Shown in pieces: positions 45,542-55,421 of a DNA stretch of 64,000 nt. Origin of the DNA: Eutrophovita sp913057845 (GTDB lineage: Bacteria > Pseudomonadota > Gammaproteobacteria > Burkholderiales > Eutrophovitaceae). The stretch is taken from the NCBI GenBank assembly GCA_963925895.1, contig CAWUVH010000006.1, positions 1 to 64,000 on the forward strand, given 5' to 3'. The notes under the pieces were generated by a model. It did not search any database. It worked only from the letters and a program-made list of their open reading frames with translations, and was not told the DNA's origin. A program made the translations under genes and the position numbers. The stretch's first letter is position 1, and each line of letters opens with the position of its first letter.

Positions 45542-46324
45542 TTGGAGAGTGAAGATAAAACAGTTTTGAGTGCCGAGGACACTTCCCCTAGCCGAAGACA
45601 AAGATTTTTTTGGCTACCTAATGCCATTACAATTTGCGGTTTATTCTCCGGTTTTTATGCCATTGTGCAAGGCATGAATCATGAGTTTGGATTGGCAGCA
45701 ATTGGTATTTTTGCGGCGATGATTTTTGATGGGCTAGATGGCCGGGTCGCACGCCTTACTCAAACTCAATCTGCTTTTGGGGCTCAGTTTGACTCTTTGG
45801 CAGATATGGTTGCTTTTGGTGCGGCTCCTGCTCTGGTTCTATACGAGGCGGAACTTCGCTCAATTGGCGGTAAGCTCGCCTGGGTAGCAGCGTTCATATA
45901 TGTCGGATGTGCAGCGCTCAGGTTAGCGCGTTTCAACACCAATATGGATACCGTTGAAAAATCGTATTTTCAAGGTTTGCCTAGTCCGGCCGCAGCGGGA
46001 GTGGTCGCGGGTTTTATATGGGCGACTACTGCGAACGATTTTCAAGGGCTACCGTGGGTAGCCTGGGTTCTGGCCGTAACACTCGGCTTCACTATGGTTA
46101 GTAACATAAAATACTACAGCGGAAAGGAAATCAACCTCCGTAAGGCAGTGCCTTTCTCGGTTGTGGTGCTGATTTCATTCTTTGTTATTCTTGTTATTAA
46201 TTCAGCGGATAACCTACCTGAGTTGCTGTTTTTAACCTTCCTATCTTATTTTCTATCAGGGTTTGTGGCTTGGGTGGTTGTTTATTTTAAGAATCGACGC
46301 GCTCAAATGGATTTAAAAGAGTAA
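45542..46324 (+). CDS. pssA: CDP-diacylglycerol-serine O-phosphatidyltransferase
   Basis: Makes phosphatidylserine, the substrate of Psd. 260 residues with the CDP-alcohol phosphatidyltransferase motif spread over DGLDGRVARL and FGAQFDSLADM (near 62-89) and several membrane helices. Start TTG 45542, with GGGAG about ten bases upstream. Confidence 0.94.
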   Translation: MESEDKTVLSAEDTSPSRRQRFFWLPNAITICGLFSGFYAIVQGMNHEFGLAAIGIFAAMIFDGLDGRVARLTQTQSAFGAQFDSLADMVAFGAAPALVLYEAELRSIGGKLAWVAAFIYVGCAALRLARFNTNMDTVEKSYFQGLPSPAAAGVVAGFIWATTANDFQGLPWVAWVLAVTLGFTMVSNIKYYSGKEINLRKAVPFSVVVLISFFVILVINSADNLPELLFLTFLSYFLSGFVAWVVVYFKNRRAQMDLKE

Positions 46325-46462
46325 TGAGGGGCGGCATCAAAACCACACCACCTAGTGAACGACTTGCTACGTGTATGGAATAATTCTATATTGATGTGTC
46401 CTTTTGATTATTTGTTAGATTGAAGTAAGAGAGTAAGGGCGGTTGCTAACCGGGGTGTTTCT

Positions 46463-48001
46463 ATGACTGATCATTTGATAATTTTTGATACAACCATGCG
46501 GGATGGAGAACAAAGTCCTGGTGCATCGATGACTCGAGAGGAAAAGCTGCGCATTGCCAAGCAACTCGAGCGGATGAGGGTTGACGTGATCGAAGCAGGT
46601 TTCCCAGCCGCCAGTAATGGTGATTTTGAATCAGTAAAGGCGGTAGCCGAAGCGATACAAGATAGCACGGTTTGTGGCTTAGCAAGAACCTCAGAAAAAG
46701 ATATCAGGCGCGCTGCTGAGGCTGTAAAGCCCGCTAATAGTGCCCGAATTCACACGTTTATCGCGACCTCACCAATCCATATGGAGAGGAAGTTACGAAT
46801 GAGTGGTGATCAAGTATTGGAGCAGGCTGTAAAAGCAGTCACGTTAGCCCGATCACTGTGTGAAGACGTGGAGTTTTCTCCAGAAGATGCAGGAAGGTCG
46901 GAGCCGGATTATCTTTGTAGAATTCTCGAGGCTGTTATTAAGGCGGGTGCTCGGACCATCAATATTCCTGACACCGTTGGCTATACGATGCCGGATCAGT
47001 TCGCAGAATTAGTCCGTAACTTAATGACCCGCATACCTAATGCAGACAAGGCTGTCTGGTCCGTACATTGTCATAATGATCTTGGAGTTGCTGTTGCTAA
47101 TTCGTTAGCATCGATTGCTTCTGGAGTGCGTCAAATTGAGTGCACGATTAATGGGCTTGGCGAGAGAGCGGGCAATGCGTCTTTAGAAGAAATCGTTATG
47201 GCCGTCCGGACAAGGCAAGATTTTTTCCAATGTGACACCAGGATTGATGCGACTCAAATTGTTCCAGCTTCTAAATTGGTGTCTGCAATAACTGGCTTCC
47301 CGGTGCAACCGAATAAGGCAATTGTGGGTGCTAATGCATTTGCGCACGAGGCTGGAATTCATCAGGATGGTGTGCTGAAGCATCGAGAAACCTATGAAAT
47401 CATGAAGGCGGAAGATGTGGGCTGGTCTAAGAATAAATTAGTACTCGGCAAACACTCTGGGCGTAATGCATTCAAGCAAAGATTAATCGAGCTTGGTCTC
47501 GAGGTGAGTGGCGAAGAAGGTATGAATGCCACATTTGCACGTTTTAAAGAATTGGCCGATAAGAAGCATGAGATTTTTGATGAAGATCTGATCATGCTTG
47601 TCTCATCAGACGAGGCGATAAGTGTGAATGACGAGCGCTTTAAACTACTCTCGTTAAAAGCCTGTTTTGAGACTGGTGAGGCACCAAAGGCAACCGTATT
47701 TTTGTCAGAGGGCGGTGAGGAAAAGAGTGCCGATGCTTCTGGTGGTGGTCAAGTGGACGCTACATTCAAGGCGATCGAGTCGATCGTTACCAGTGGGGCG
47801 GATCTTCAGCTTTATTCTGTTAACGCCGTTACGAGTGGGACAGATTCTCAAGGCGAGGTCAGTGTAAGGCTTGCCAAAAACGGTAAGATCGTGAACGGAC
47901 ATGGAGCTGACACGGATATCGTAGTTGCTTCAGCCAAAGCTTATTTGAATGCCGTCAACAAGCTGCAGTCTGGCCTCGAGAAAGTTAATCCACAAGTTTA
48001 G
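46463..48001 (+). CDS. leuA: 2-isopropylmalate synthase
   Basis: Committed step of leucine synthesis. 512 residues: TIM barrel with FDTTMRDGEQSPGASM near 8-23 and VHCHNDLGVAVANS near 201-214 for metal and substrate binding, and a C-terminal regulatory domain (about 395-505) for leucine feedback. I see no leucine-rich leader peptide with an attenuator in the 138-base gap before it. Confidence 0.97.
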   Translation: MTDHLIIFDTTMRDGEQSPGASMTREEKLRIAKQLERMRVDVIEAGFPAASNGDFESVKAVAEAIQDSTVCGLARTSEKDIRRAAEAVKPANSARIHTFIATSPIHMERKLRMSGDQVLEQAVKAVTLARSLCEDVEFSPEDAGRSEPDYLCRILEAVIKAGARTINIPDTVGYTMPDQFAELVRNLMTRIPNADKAVWSVHCHNDLGVAVANSLASIASGVRQIECTINGLGERAGNASLEEIVMAVRTRQDFFQCDTRIDATQIVPASKLVSAITGFPVQPNKAIVGANAFAHEAGIHQDGVLKHRETYEIMKAEDVGWSKNKLVLGKHSGRNAFKQRLIELGLEVSGEEGMNATFARFKELADKKHEIFDEDLIMLVSSDEAISVNDERFKLLSLKACFETGEAPKATVFLSEGGEEKSADASGGGQVDATFKAIESIVTSGADLQLYSVNAVTSGTDSQGEVSVRLAKNGKIVNGHGADTDIVVASAKAYLNAVNKLQSGLEKVNPQV

Positions 48002-48084
48002 CGATGTCGATATAGCCCGCGTCGATTGACGACGAGTTGCTTAACGGCCATCGATTAACTTAAAACAGCAAGTTTATTCACAAA

Positions 48085-49497
48085 ATGCTCGGAGCCTGGA
48101 TGCGCAGTTATTGTCATGTCGCGCAATATTTCTGTTTGGGTATTTTTTACCTAATTCTTGCTGGATGTGGGCACATGAAGAGCTACGTTGCCGATGCGCC
48201 CGAAAAAGAGCAAATAACACAAGACTTTGATTCTAGGGGTGCAAGCCTCAATAGTTTGGTGGGTTTTGTGAGTGAGTCGGGCTATGGCGGATCTTGGCCT
48301 CCCGAGAAATGGGGACTTGAGGAGCTCATGTATGCCGGACTTTACTACAGTCCGAGGCTTGAAGTTGCTCGAAAAAATAGAGAGTTATCTGAGATTTCAG
48401 CACAGTTGTCTGCTCTAGGAATGCGGCAAAAAGTCCAAGTGGCTACCGAATACCATAGCCGAGAAGTAAATGGCCAAGAGCCTTGGGGGGTGGGGTTTGC
48501 AGTAGATTTGCCGTTTTTTTCGACAAAAAAGCGAGAGGCTTTTTCCCAAAAGTCATTGTTTTATTTAGATGGAGCAGCGCTCGAGCTCAGCCAAGAAATA
48601 TGGTTGCTGCACTCGTCCCTACGCAATAATTTATTTCGTTTGGCTGTAAATGATGCTAAACGTAAACTCTATGTACAGAAAATTAAGTTAGCGGAAGAGT
48701 TGGATGAGCTTATTGAGGTTAGATTTTCTCATGGCTTTGCGGACCGAGAGGCGTTAGATAAAAGACGGTTTGAGCTGGGACTATTTCGTGAGTTTGAACT
48801 GAATCTTGAAATAGAAAGGCTGGAGATTATTTACTTCATGGCCAGATTGATAGGCATGTCTGCGGCTGACTTCCAAAAACTTGATCTCGAGATGCCTGAT
48901 TTTGATCAGACCTACACTATGGACGCCTTGGATTTTAAGAGTGCGGCGCTGCGCAATCGCATCGATTTACAAAAATCTCTCGTTGATTTCGGTATTGCCG
49001 ATGTTGAATTGAAGCTGTCGCTTATCAATCAGTACCCTCAGATTTCGATAGTTCCGGGTTACTTTTGGGATCAGGGGGACAATATATGGAATTTCGCATT
49101 GGGATTGGTTTTGCCAAATCATGCTGATGCATTCGTTTTGCGGGCTGAGGCTTCAAGGTCGCTGGAACATCTGAAAGTTAAAGAGAAGCAAATTAATATT
49201 CTTTCTGAGGTTGATCAAAATCACGTGACTGTTCTGTCAACTGAAAAGAGTTTCCGACAGAGTCGCTTAAATTTGCGTCGAGCCCACGATATGTTTGCTG
49301 GCAAGGAGGCGGGGTTTAGTGCGGGAGATATCAGCCGAGTCGAACTCTACGATGCGCGTTTAAATTACCTTCAAATAGCAGAACGGTTTGTTGACAATAA
49401 ATTTACCTATTTTTCTGCGGTCGCTGAACTTGAGGATTCGTGTCAAACTCCATTAGTTTTTAAGTATCGGGTCCCGATGGATATCAATAAACAGTAG
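48085..49497 (+). CDS. Outer-membrane efflux factor lipoprotein (TolC/OprM-like)
   Basis: 470 residues. The signal ends in the lipobox LAGC (Cys28), so the mature protein is lipid-anchored. The rest is mostly long helices with Leu/Glu heptads, the outer-membrane-factor form with repeated hairpins (two OEP-like halves, about 90-260 and 280-460). Little sequence identity to any named member is apparent to me. First gene of a unit that goes on to an adaptor and an RND pump. Confidence 0.8.
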   Translation: MLGAWMRSYCHVAQYFCLGIFYLILAGCGHMKSYVADAPEKEQITQDFDSRGASLNSLVGFVSESGYGGSWPPEKWGLEELMYAGLYYSPRLEVARKNRELSEISAQLSALGMRQKVQVATEYHSREVNGQEPWGVGFAVDLPFFSTKKREAFSQKSLFYLDGAALELSQEIWLLHSSLRNNLFRLAVNDAKRKLYVQKIKLAEELDELIEVRFSHGFADREALDKRRFELGLFREFELNLEIERLEIIYFMARLIGMSAADFQKLDLEMPDFDQTYTMDALDFKSAALRNRIDLQKSLVDFGIADVELKLSLINQYPQISIVPGYFWDQGDNIWNFALGLVLPNHADAFVLRAEASRSLEHLKVKEKQINILSEVDQNHVTVLSTEKSFRQSRLNLRRAHDMFAGKEAGFSAGDISRVELYDARLNYLQIAERFVDNKFTYFSAVAELEDSCQTPLVFKYRVPMDINKQ

Positions 49498-49507
49498 AGG
49501 CATTGAC

Positions 49508-50569
49508 TTGAATACGCGTCAATACAATTTGGTCATTGGTGGACTCACCCTTTTTATCGCCTTGCTGTTATTTGTCTTGGTGACATTTAATCGAGACGAC
49601 TTCTTATTCAGCGATTCTGATTATGAAGAGGAGATAGAGACTAGGGATGCCACAGGTTACGAAGATGGCGTTTCGCTAGTCCGGCTAGCTCGTACGGATC
49701 AGGATGCATCCGGTATTGAAGTGACAGAGCTGGCAGTGATGCTTCATCAAGCTGAGTATCAACTGTTCGGAGAGATTCTCGATATCACTGGATTGTTAGA
49801 ACTCAGAGAGCGTTTGATTACTCTTTCAAATGAGGATCGAGCTAAAGCTGTCGAAGAGGCCCATTTGGCAGACGCGTACAAGCGGGCTAGTCTGTTATTC
49901 GAAGATCGCCAAAATATTTCGCGACGTGAGTTAATGGAAAGTGAGTATCAGCTCAATGCGGTTAGAACGTATCGACTTAACTTGCGTAGGAATTTAGCGT
50001 CATTAAAGCATTCTGCGAACGCGACTTGGGGTGCTGAAGTTAGCGACTGGTTACTTGATGAGTATTCTCCAAATTTTAAAAGTTTGGTGACTCAACAATC
50101 GAGTCTTATACGGTTATTCGTAAGGAATATTTCTCTATCGGATAACGGAATTAGCACCGTTGATATTGCTCCAGTGGGCTTCCCAACGCGAAAAACATCT
50201 GCGCGTTATGTCTCGGAGGCCCCGAGCGCCCAATTGGGTACTGGGGCAGCGGATAAATTTTTTATGGCTGATGCGCAAATGCCAACCGGTACTCGCGTCA
50301 TTGTTTCATTATCTGAAAATTCAGAAGGGGTCTCGGGTGTTTTTATCCCTGATGAGGCGGTTTTATGGCATTCAGGTAAACCATGGGTCTTCAAGCGGCT
50401 CAGTGACGGGGTTTTTGCTCGATTCGAAATTGAAGCCGATGTTGATTTGGGGTTAGGCTGGTTCGAGGTTAATGCGTTCGTGCCAGGAGATCAGATCGTT
50501 GTATCGGGCGCGCAACTTCTGTTGTCAGAGGAGTTGAAATATCAAATACGTAACGAGAATGAGGACTGA
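49508..50569 (+). CDS. RND efflux periplasmic adaptor, divergent
   Basis: 353 residues with an N-terminal membrane anchor (about 7-27), a short helical hairpin rich in Arg/Glu (about 105-160), then a beta-rich part ending near 345 (PDEAVLWHSGKPWVFKR, GDQIVVSGAQLLL) typical of the membrane-proximal domain of adaptors. The usual lipoyl motif around the hairpin is not readable. Start TTG 49508 with GAGG seven bases upstream. Between the OMF and the HME pump, so adaptor is the best reading; the role rests partly on context. Confidence 0.7.
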   Translation: MNTRQYNLVIGGLTLFIALLLFVLVTFNRDDFLFSDSDYEEEIETRDATGYEDGVSLVRLARTDQDASGIEVTELAVMLHQAEYQLFGEILDITGLLELRERLITLSNEDRAKAVEEAHLADAYKRASLLFEDRQNISRRELMESEYQLNAVRTYRLNLRRNLASLKHSANATWGAEVSDWLLDEYSPNFKSLVTQQSSLIRLFVRNISLSDNGISTVDIAPVGFPTRKTSARYVSEAPSAQLGTGAADKFFMADAQMPTGTRVIVSLSENSEGVSGVFIPDEAVLWHSGKPWVFKRLSDGVFARFEIEADVDLGLGWFEVNAFVPGDQIVVSGAQLLLSEELKYQIRNENED

Positions 50570-50623
50570 GGCTCATCTTTGGTGGTGGCAGGACTCTACT
50601 TCTATAGTGGTGGATGACGCCTC

Positions 50624-53600
50624 ATGATTGCCGGAATCGTTCGTAATTCGATTAAGTATGCTGGGGTAGTTGTCACTCTTGCAATTACCGTTGTTAGCTA
50701 TGGCTTGTATACCATTTCTAATGCTAACTTAGATGTTTTTCCAGAGTTTTCGCCAAGCCAAGTCGTCCTTCAAATAGAGGCTCAAGGGTATTCCTCCGAA
50801 TTGGTTGAGAAGTTGGTAACGCAACCGATAGAAAATGCCTTAATGGGCATTCCGGAGCTGGAGAATATCCGCTCCCAGTCGATACCTGGATTGTCGGTTG
50901 TGACCGTGGTCTTTAAGGACGGCAGCGATGTCTATCTAAATAGACAGGTGGTTGGGGAGCGTATAGCCGGCCTAGCAAACGAAATGCCTCGGGGGGTGGA
51001 AGCGCCAACCATGACGCCTCTGACCTCTTCTGCCAGTACGGTTTTAGGCATTGGTGTGACCTCAGATAAGCGCTCCCTTTCTGATTTGAGGACTATAGTG
51101 GATTGGACCATACGCCCTCATTTATTGGCCGTGCCAGGGGTTGCTGAGGTTAATGTTTTCGGTGGCAATGTCGAGCAGTGGCAAATTCAGGTTGACCTTC
51201 AAAAATTAGAACAGGCAGATGTTTCATTTCAACACTTAATTGATGCTGCGCAATCTGCCACAGGTATGGTGGGTACGGGGTTTATTAAGACGCCTAATCA
51301 ACATTTGAATATTCAAATGGACGGACAGCCGAGAGATTTAGATGATCTTGGACATTTGATTGTTGAGTCGCGTGCTGGAGTCAATATTCATCTCAGAGAT
51401 TTGACCAAGGTTATTGCTGCTCCTGCGCCATCTATTGGTGCTGCGTCCATTGATGCGCAGGCGGGTGTTTTTTTAATGATACAAGGGCAGCTCGGCGCTA
51501 ATACGTACGCGGTTACGCAAGACCTAGAGCGAGCCATATCAGAACTTGCTCCATTGATTAAGAGAGAAGAGATTACTCTTCACGAGAATCTTTTTAGGCC
51601 AGCAAACTTTATAGAAACAGCGGTTAAAAATGTTCGGCGTGACGTGCTGATCGGTTCAGCTCTCGTTATTAGCATTTTGTTTTTGTTCCTCTATAACGTG
51701 CGTACGGCAATTATATGTGCGGTAGCGATGCCAGTATCTTTGCTCTCCGCAGTGATTGTTCTAGACGCGCTCGATGTGGCGCTCAATGTAATGGTGATTG
51801 GTGGCTTGGCAATTGCACTTGGAGAGGTAGTGGATGATGCCATTATTGATACAGAGAATATCTTTCGACGGCTGCGATTAAATCAAATTTCAGGTAATAA
51901 AAAAAGAGTATCCGATGTGGTTTTGGAAGCCTCAGTAGAGGTGAGAAGTTCTGTCGTTTATGCCACCTTCATTGTTGTTTTGGCGTTTGTCCCACTGTTA
52001 ACCCTATCAGGGATTGCGGGCAAACTGTTCGCGCCTCTTGGTCTCGCTTATATATTTGCCATATTGGCATCTTTGGTTACAGCGGTGACGCTGACCCCGG
52101 CATTGAGTTATTTGCTTTTGGGCGGACGCAGTTTATCCGCAGGCGATTCTCCAGCAGTCTCATTTCTTAGGCCTCGATATGAAAAGCTATTGATTTGGTT
52201 TGAGGGGAAATTCGTGCGTAACCTCACGGTGGTTATCGTTATCGTTATTTCAGGTATCAGCGTTTTCCCATTATTTTCTGGTGAGTTTATTCCTGCTTTG
52301 AAAGAGGGGCACTATATTGCTCATATGACTGCTGTCCCCGGCACATCAGAGCAAGAGTCGTTGAGAATTGGTAATCGAGTATCTGCGGTTTTAGGAAGAA
52401 TTGACGGGGTCGAATCTGTGGCGCAGTGGGTGGGGCGCTCTAAAAATGGTGCAGATACCTTTGGAACGCACTATAGCGAGTTTGAGATAGAAATTGGAGC
52501 TATAGATGGCGATGAGCAGGAGCGAGTTCTTTTGGAAATACGGGAGGTGCTTGGTGGAGAAAAAGTAGGACATTTCCCGGGGTTAAGTTTTGGTGTTAAT
52601 ACATTTTTGACAGAGCGTATCGAAGAGACAGTCACGGGGTTTGCTGCCCCTTTCGTGGCTACGATTTATGGTGCTAATCTCGATAGGTTGGATCATGATG
52701 CGCGTCAGGTTGCTGCCACCTTAAATCAAGTCTATGGGTCAGAAGATGTTCAGATACAGGCACCTGCAGGTACGCCACAGCTTGATATCAGGCTGCGGCA
52801 TGCCCGTTTGTCGGCATTGGGCCTGACTCCAGGCGAAGTGCTGCGGGTGGTCAGTGCGGCTTATGACGGTGAGGTTGTTGGACAGGTTAGGAGGGGAAAT
52901 CGAGTTGTAGATATTGTCGTGATTCTTGAGGATGCCCTCAGGCAAGACGTACGCTCGTTATCTGACTTATTTGTCAAGAAAGTTGGCGATTCTGTCATTC
53001 GATTGTCAGATGTCGCCAATATCAGTTTGGTTGGTGGTCGATATAAAATACTTCATTCGGATGGCCGTCGAGTACAAACTGTCACCGCAAAATTCTCTGG
53101 CCGAGATTTGGGCTCTTTTGAGCGCAGAGCGAAAGAGAAAGTTTTGTCCACTGTGGTGCTCTCGCCCGGAAATTATATTGTCTTTTCTGGGACTGCTGAA
53201 TCTGAGCGGCAAGCAAAGACTGATTTAGTGGTTCATTCGTTGTTGGCCGGAATTGGGGTTTTTATATTCCTTTTTATTGCCTTTAATCAACTGCATAACA
53301 TGGCGATCACCTTCTTAAATTTGCCTTTTGCACTTGTCGGCGGCGTAATCGCAGTTATATTCTCCGGGGGATGGCTATCTCTAGGCTCCTTGGTTGGATT
53401 TGTGACGTTGTTTGGTATTACGCTCAGGAATTCCATAATGCTGGTATCCCACTATCAATATCTTGTCGAAGTTGAGAAAGTTGCTTGGAATTTCGATACT
53501 GTCGTAAGAGGGGCGTCTGAGCGACTAACTTCTATTTTGATGACGGCTTTAGTGACCGGTCTTGGTTTGTTGCCCCTAGCGCTAGGCACGGGAGAGCCTG

Positions 53601-53734
53601 GTCGCGAAATTGAGGGGCCCATGGCCACCATTATTGTTGGTGGGCTCTTTACATCAACGCTATTAAATCTTCTCGTTCTCCCCACCATTTTGTATCACTT
53701 TGGTAGATTTCGTAGATTAAGCCCAGAAGTTTAA
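50624..53734 (+). CDS. HME-type RND efflux pump, CusA/CzcA-like
   Basis: 1036-residue inner-membrane pump with twelve predicted helices in two halves. Its TM4 relay VVDDAIIDTENIFRRL near 405-420 resembles the Asp/Glu pair of CusA/CzcA, and DVFPEFSPSQVVLQ near 36-49 is the HME N-terminal pattern. Metal-site methionines of CusA are not evident, so the substrate could be a metal ion or something else. It follows the OMF lipoprotein and the adaptor and precedes a thioredoxin gene. Confidence 0.88.
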   Translation: MIAGIVRNSIKYAGVVVTLAITVVSYGLYTISNANLDVFPEFSPSQVVLQIEAQGYSSELVEKLVTQPIENALMGIPELENIRSQSIPGLSVVTVVFKDGSDVYLNRQVVGERIAGLANEMPRGVEAPTMTPLTSSASTVLGIGVTSDKRSLSDLRTIVDWTIRPHLLAVPGVAEVNVFGGNVEQWQIQVDLQKLEQADVSFQHLIDAAQSATGMVGTGFIKTPNQHLNIQMDGQPRDLDDLGHLIVESRAGVNIHLRDLTKVIAAPAPSIGAASIDAQAGVFLMIQGQLGANTYAVTQDLERAISELAPLIKREEITLHENLFRPANFIETAVKNVRRDVLIGSALVISILFLFLYNVRTAIICAVAMPVSLLSAVIVLDALDVALNVMVIGGLAIALGEVVDDAIIDTENIFRRLRLNQISGNKKRVSDVVLEASVEVRSSVVYATFIVVLAFVPLLTLSGIAGKLFAPLGLAYIFAILASLVTAVTLTPALSYLLLGGRSLSAGDSPAVSFLRPRYEKLLIWFEGKFVRNLTVVIVIVISGISVFPLFSGEFIPALKEGHYIAHMTAVPGTSEQESLRIGNRVSAVLGRIDGVESVAQWVGRSKNGADTFGTHYSEFEIEIGAIDGDEQERVLLEIREVLGGEKVGHFPGLSFGVNTFLTERIEETVTGFAAPFVATIYGANLDRLDHDARQVAATLNQVYGSEDVQIQAPAGTPQLDIRLRHARLSALGLTPGEVLRVVSAAYDGEVVGQVRRGNRVVDIVVILEDALRQDVRSLSDLFVKKVGDSVIRLSDVANISLVGGRYKILHSDGRRVQTVTAKFSGRDLGSFERRAKEKVLSTVVLSPGNYIVFSGTAESERQAKTDLVVHSLLAGIGVFIFLFIAFNQLHNMAITFLNLPFALVGGVIAVIFSGGWLSLGSLVGFVTLFGITLRNSIMLVSHYQYLVEVEKVAWNFDTVVRGASERLTSILMTALVTGLGLLPLALGTGEPGREIEGPMATIIVGGLFTSTLLNLLVLPTILYHFGRFRRLSPEV

Positions 53735-53803
53735 ATCTTACTTGCGACAATTCGGAAAGTGCTAGACTAAGGGGATAACTTTTATATTATGGATGCATGA
53801 AAC

Positions 53804-54178
53804 ATGCCAGTAGCTAACTTGACCGGTGATACTTTTGATCAAGCCCTTCAAGAAAATGAAATGGTTATTATTGATTTTTGGGCGCCTTGGTGCGCCCCAT
53901 GCAAGACCTTCGCCCCAGTGTTTGAGGCTGCTTCGGAGAAATATACAGGGGTATATTTTGCAAAAGTGAACTCTGAGGAGGAACAGGCATTGTCCTCGTC
54001 TTTTGGGATTCGTTCTATTCCTACGTTGGTAGTGATTCGGGAACAAATTATCCTTTACTCTAAGCCGGGTGCTGTTCCGGCTTATTCGCTTGAGGGGTTG
54101 CTTGAACGAATGGGGAAATTGGATATGGCTCAAGTACGAGATGAGATCGAAAAGTCGCAATTAGAGGTTAAGTCATAA
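53804..54178 (+). CDS. Thioredoxin family protein, CAPC active site
   Basis: 124-residue cytoplasmic thioredoxin without a signal peptide. IDFWAPWCAPCKTFAPVFE carries the active site CAPC at 30-33, where classical TrxA has CGPC; the cis-proline loop SIPTLVV is near 76-82. The Gly-to-Ala change in the active site would be expected to shift redox potential. Placed between two RND units rather than with trxB or other thiol genes. Confidence 0.85.
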   Translation: MPVANLTGDTFDQALQENEMVIIDFWAPWCAPCKTFAPVFEAASEKYTGVYFAKVNSEEEQALSSSFGIRSIPTLVVIREQIILYSKPGAVPAYSLEGLLERMGKLDMAQVRDEIEKSQLEVKS

Positions 54179-54245
54179 GCAGAAATATAGAGTTTCAGAA
54201 CGGAAAAATTTTCTGGTTGGAATGAATAATTAGAGGCTATACGAT

Positions 54246-55370
54246 TTGTTTAATAGTCTTTTGAGAGGTATGGGGGGCAAGTTGTTGGAAAATAAAAGTC
54301 GCTTAGCATTTTGGGCAGTGATTCTGGCCACAGTATTGGGTTTGTTTGCATGGTTAAATCGGCCTGCTGGAGAGATTGAGATTGCACCTGAGGTAGTTGA
54401 ACAAGCCGCTCCAGCTAAACCTCAAGGGTTACCGGTTCAGGCAATACCTGTAATCGTTGGTGAACTCATAGATGACATTACCGCCGTGGGTACTGTGGTT
54501 GCGAACGAATCAGTTCGGATTAGAACCGAGATAAATGGTCGCCTCTTAAAATTGAATTTTGACGAGGGGCAGGAGGTTCAAAAAGGTCAGTTGCTCGTGG
54601 CCTTAGATGACGGGGAGCACCGGGCACAACTCGCGGCAATTAACGCGGAGCTTCGAACAGAGAAGCAAAGATTCTTGAGGTCCAAAGAACTCTATGAGCA
54701 AAAGTTTATCAGCAAGGAAGCCCTAGATTTACAGGCTGGGACAGTCGATCGATTGGCTGCAATGGTTCAAGAGGCGGATGCGCGATTGCAAAAAACAGTA
54801 GTTACAGCTCCGTTTTCTGGAGTGATAGGTCTGCGGAAAGTTAGTCTCGGAGCTTATTTGCAAGCAGGTGATGACATCGTACGATTGGAGGATATTAGCT
54901 CGGTAAAAGTAGATTTTAGAGTTCCTGAAGTGTATCTCGCTAAAGTTCGTTCTGGTCAGTCAATATCCGTAGTCGTGGATGCTTTCCCTAATACTGTTTT
55001 TGAGGGGAAAGTGTATGCAATTGAAGCTGGTATGGACAGAGAGACGAGAACGGCGCTCGTGCGTGCAAAATTGGGTAACAAGGCGGGCAAATTACGTTCC
55101 GGCATGTTCGCTAGGGTATCTCTGATTATGACCAAAAAGAAAAATGCATTATCAGTGCCCGAAAAAGCACTTTGGCCGCAAGGGACTGAGAATTTTGTAT
55201 ACAAGGTTATAGATGGAAAAGTGGAACTCACGAAGGTCGAACTCGGACAGAGAACCCCAGGGTATGTTGAGATTCTCAAAGGGTTGAGCCCTGGTGACCT
55301 TGTTGTAACTGAAGGGCAGATGAAAATTAGAGATGGTGCGCCAGTGACGGTATTGGGTGGTGCGCAGTGA
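54246..55370 (+). CDS. RND efflux periplasmic adaptor (MFP)
   Basis: 374 residues with a membrane anchor near 20-36. Full adaptor layout is visible: lipoyl halves around LLKLNFDEGQEVQKGQLLVALDDG (split: NFDEGQEVQKGQLLVALDDG near 99-118) and VTAPFSGVIGLRKVSLGAY near 187-205, a helical hairpin between them, then beta-barrel and membrane-proximal domains with SVPEKALWPQG. Start TTG 54246; ATG 54270 (MGGKLLENK) is possible. Pairs with the HAE1 pump 51 bases downstream. Confidence 0.9.
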   Translation: MFNSLLRGMGGKLLENKSRLAFWAVILATVLGLFAWLNRPAGEIEIAPEVVEQAAPAKPQGLPVQAIPVIVGELIDDITAVGTVVANESVRIRTEINGRLLKLNFDEGQEVQKGQLLVALDDGEHRAQLAAINAELRTEKQRFLRSKELYEQKFISKEALDLQAGTVDRLAAMVQEADARLQKTVVTAPFSGVIGLRKVSLGAYLQAGDDIVRLEDISSVKVDFRVPEVYLAKVRSGQSISVVVDAFPNTVFEGKVYAIEAGMDRETRTALVRAKLGNKAGKLRSGMFARVSLIMTKKKNALSVPEKALWPQGTENFVYKVIDGKVELTKVELGQRTPGYVEILKGLSPGDLVVTEGQMKIRDGAPVTVLGGAQ

Positions 55371-55421
55371 TAATAAGAACGCCATTCGTAGCATAAAGAT
55401 TTTTTTTAGCTTAAGAGACTT

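Noticed and set aside
46400..46432. Short ORF (MCPFDYLLD) ahead of leuA as a possible leucine attenuator leader
   Set aside because: Only two leucine codons and no competing hairpins with a T-run before leuA.
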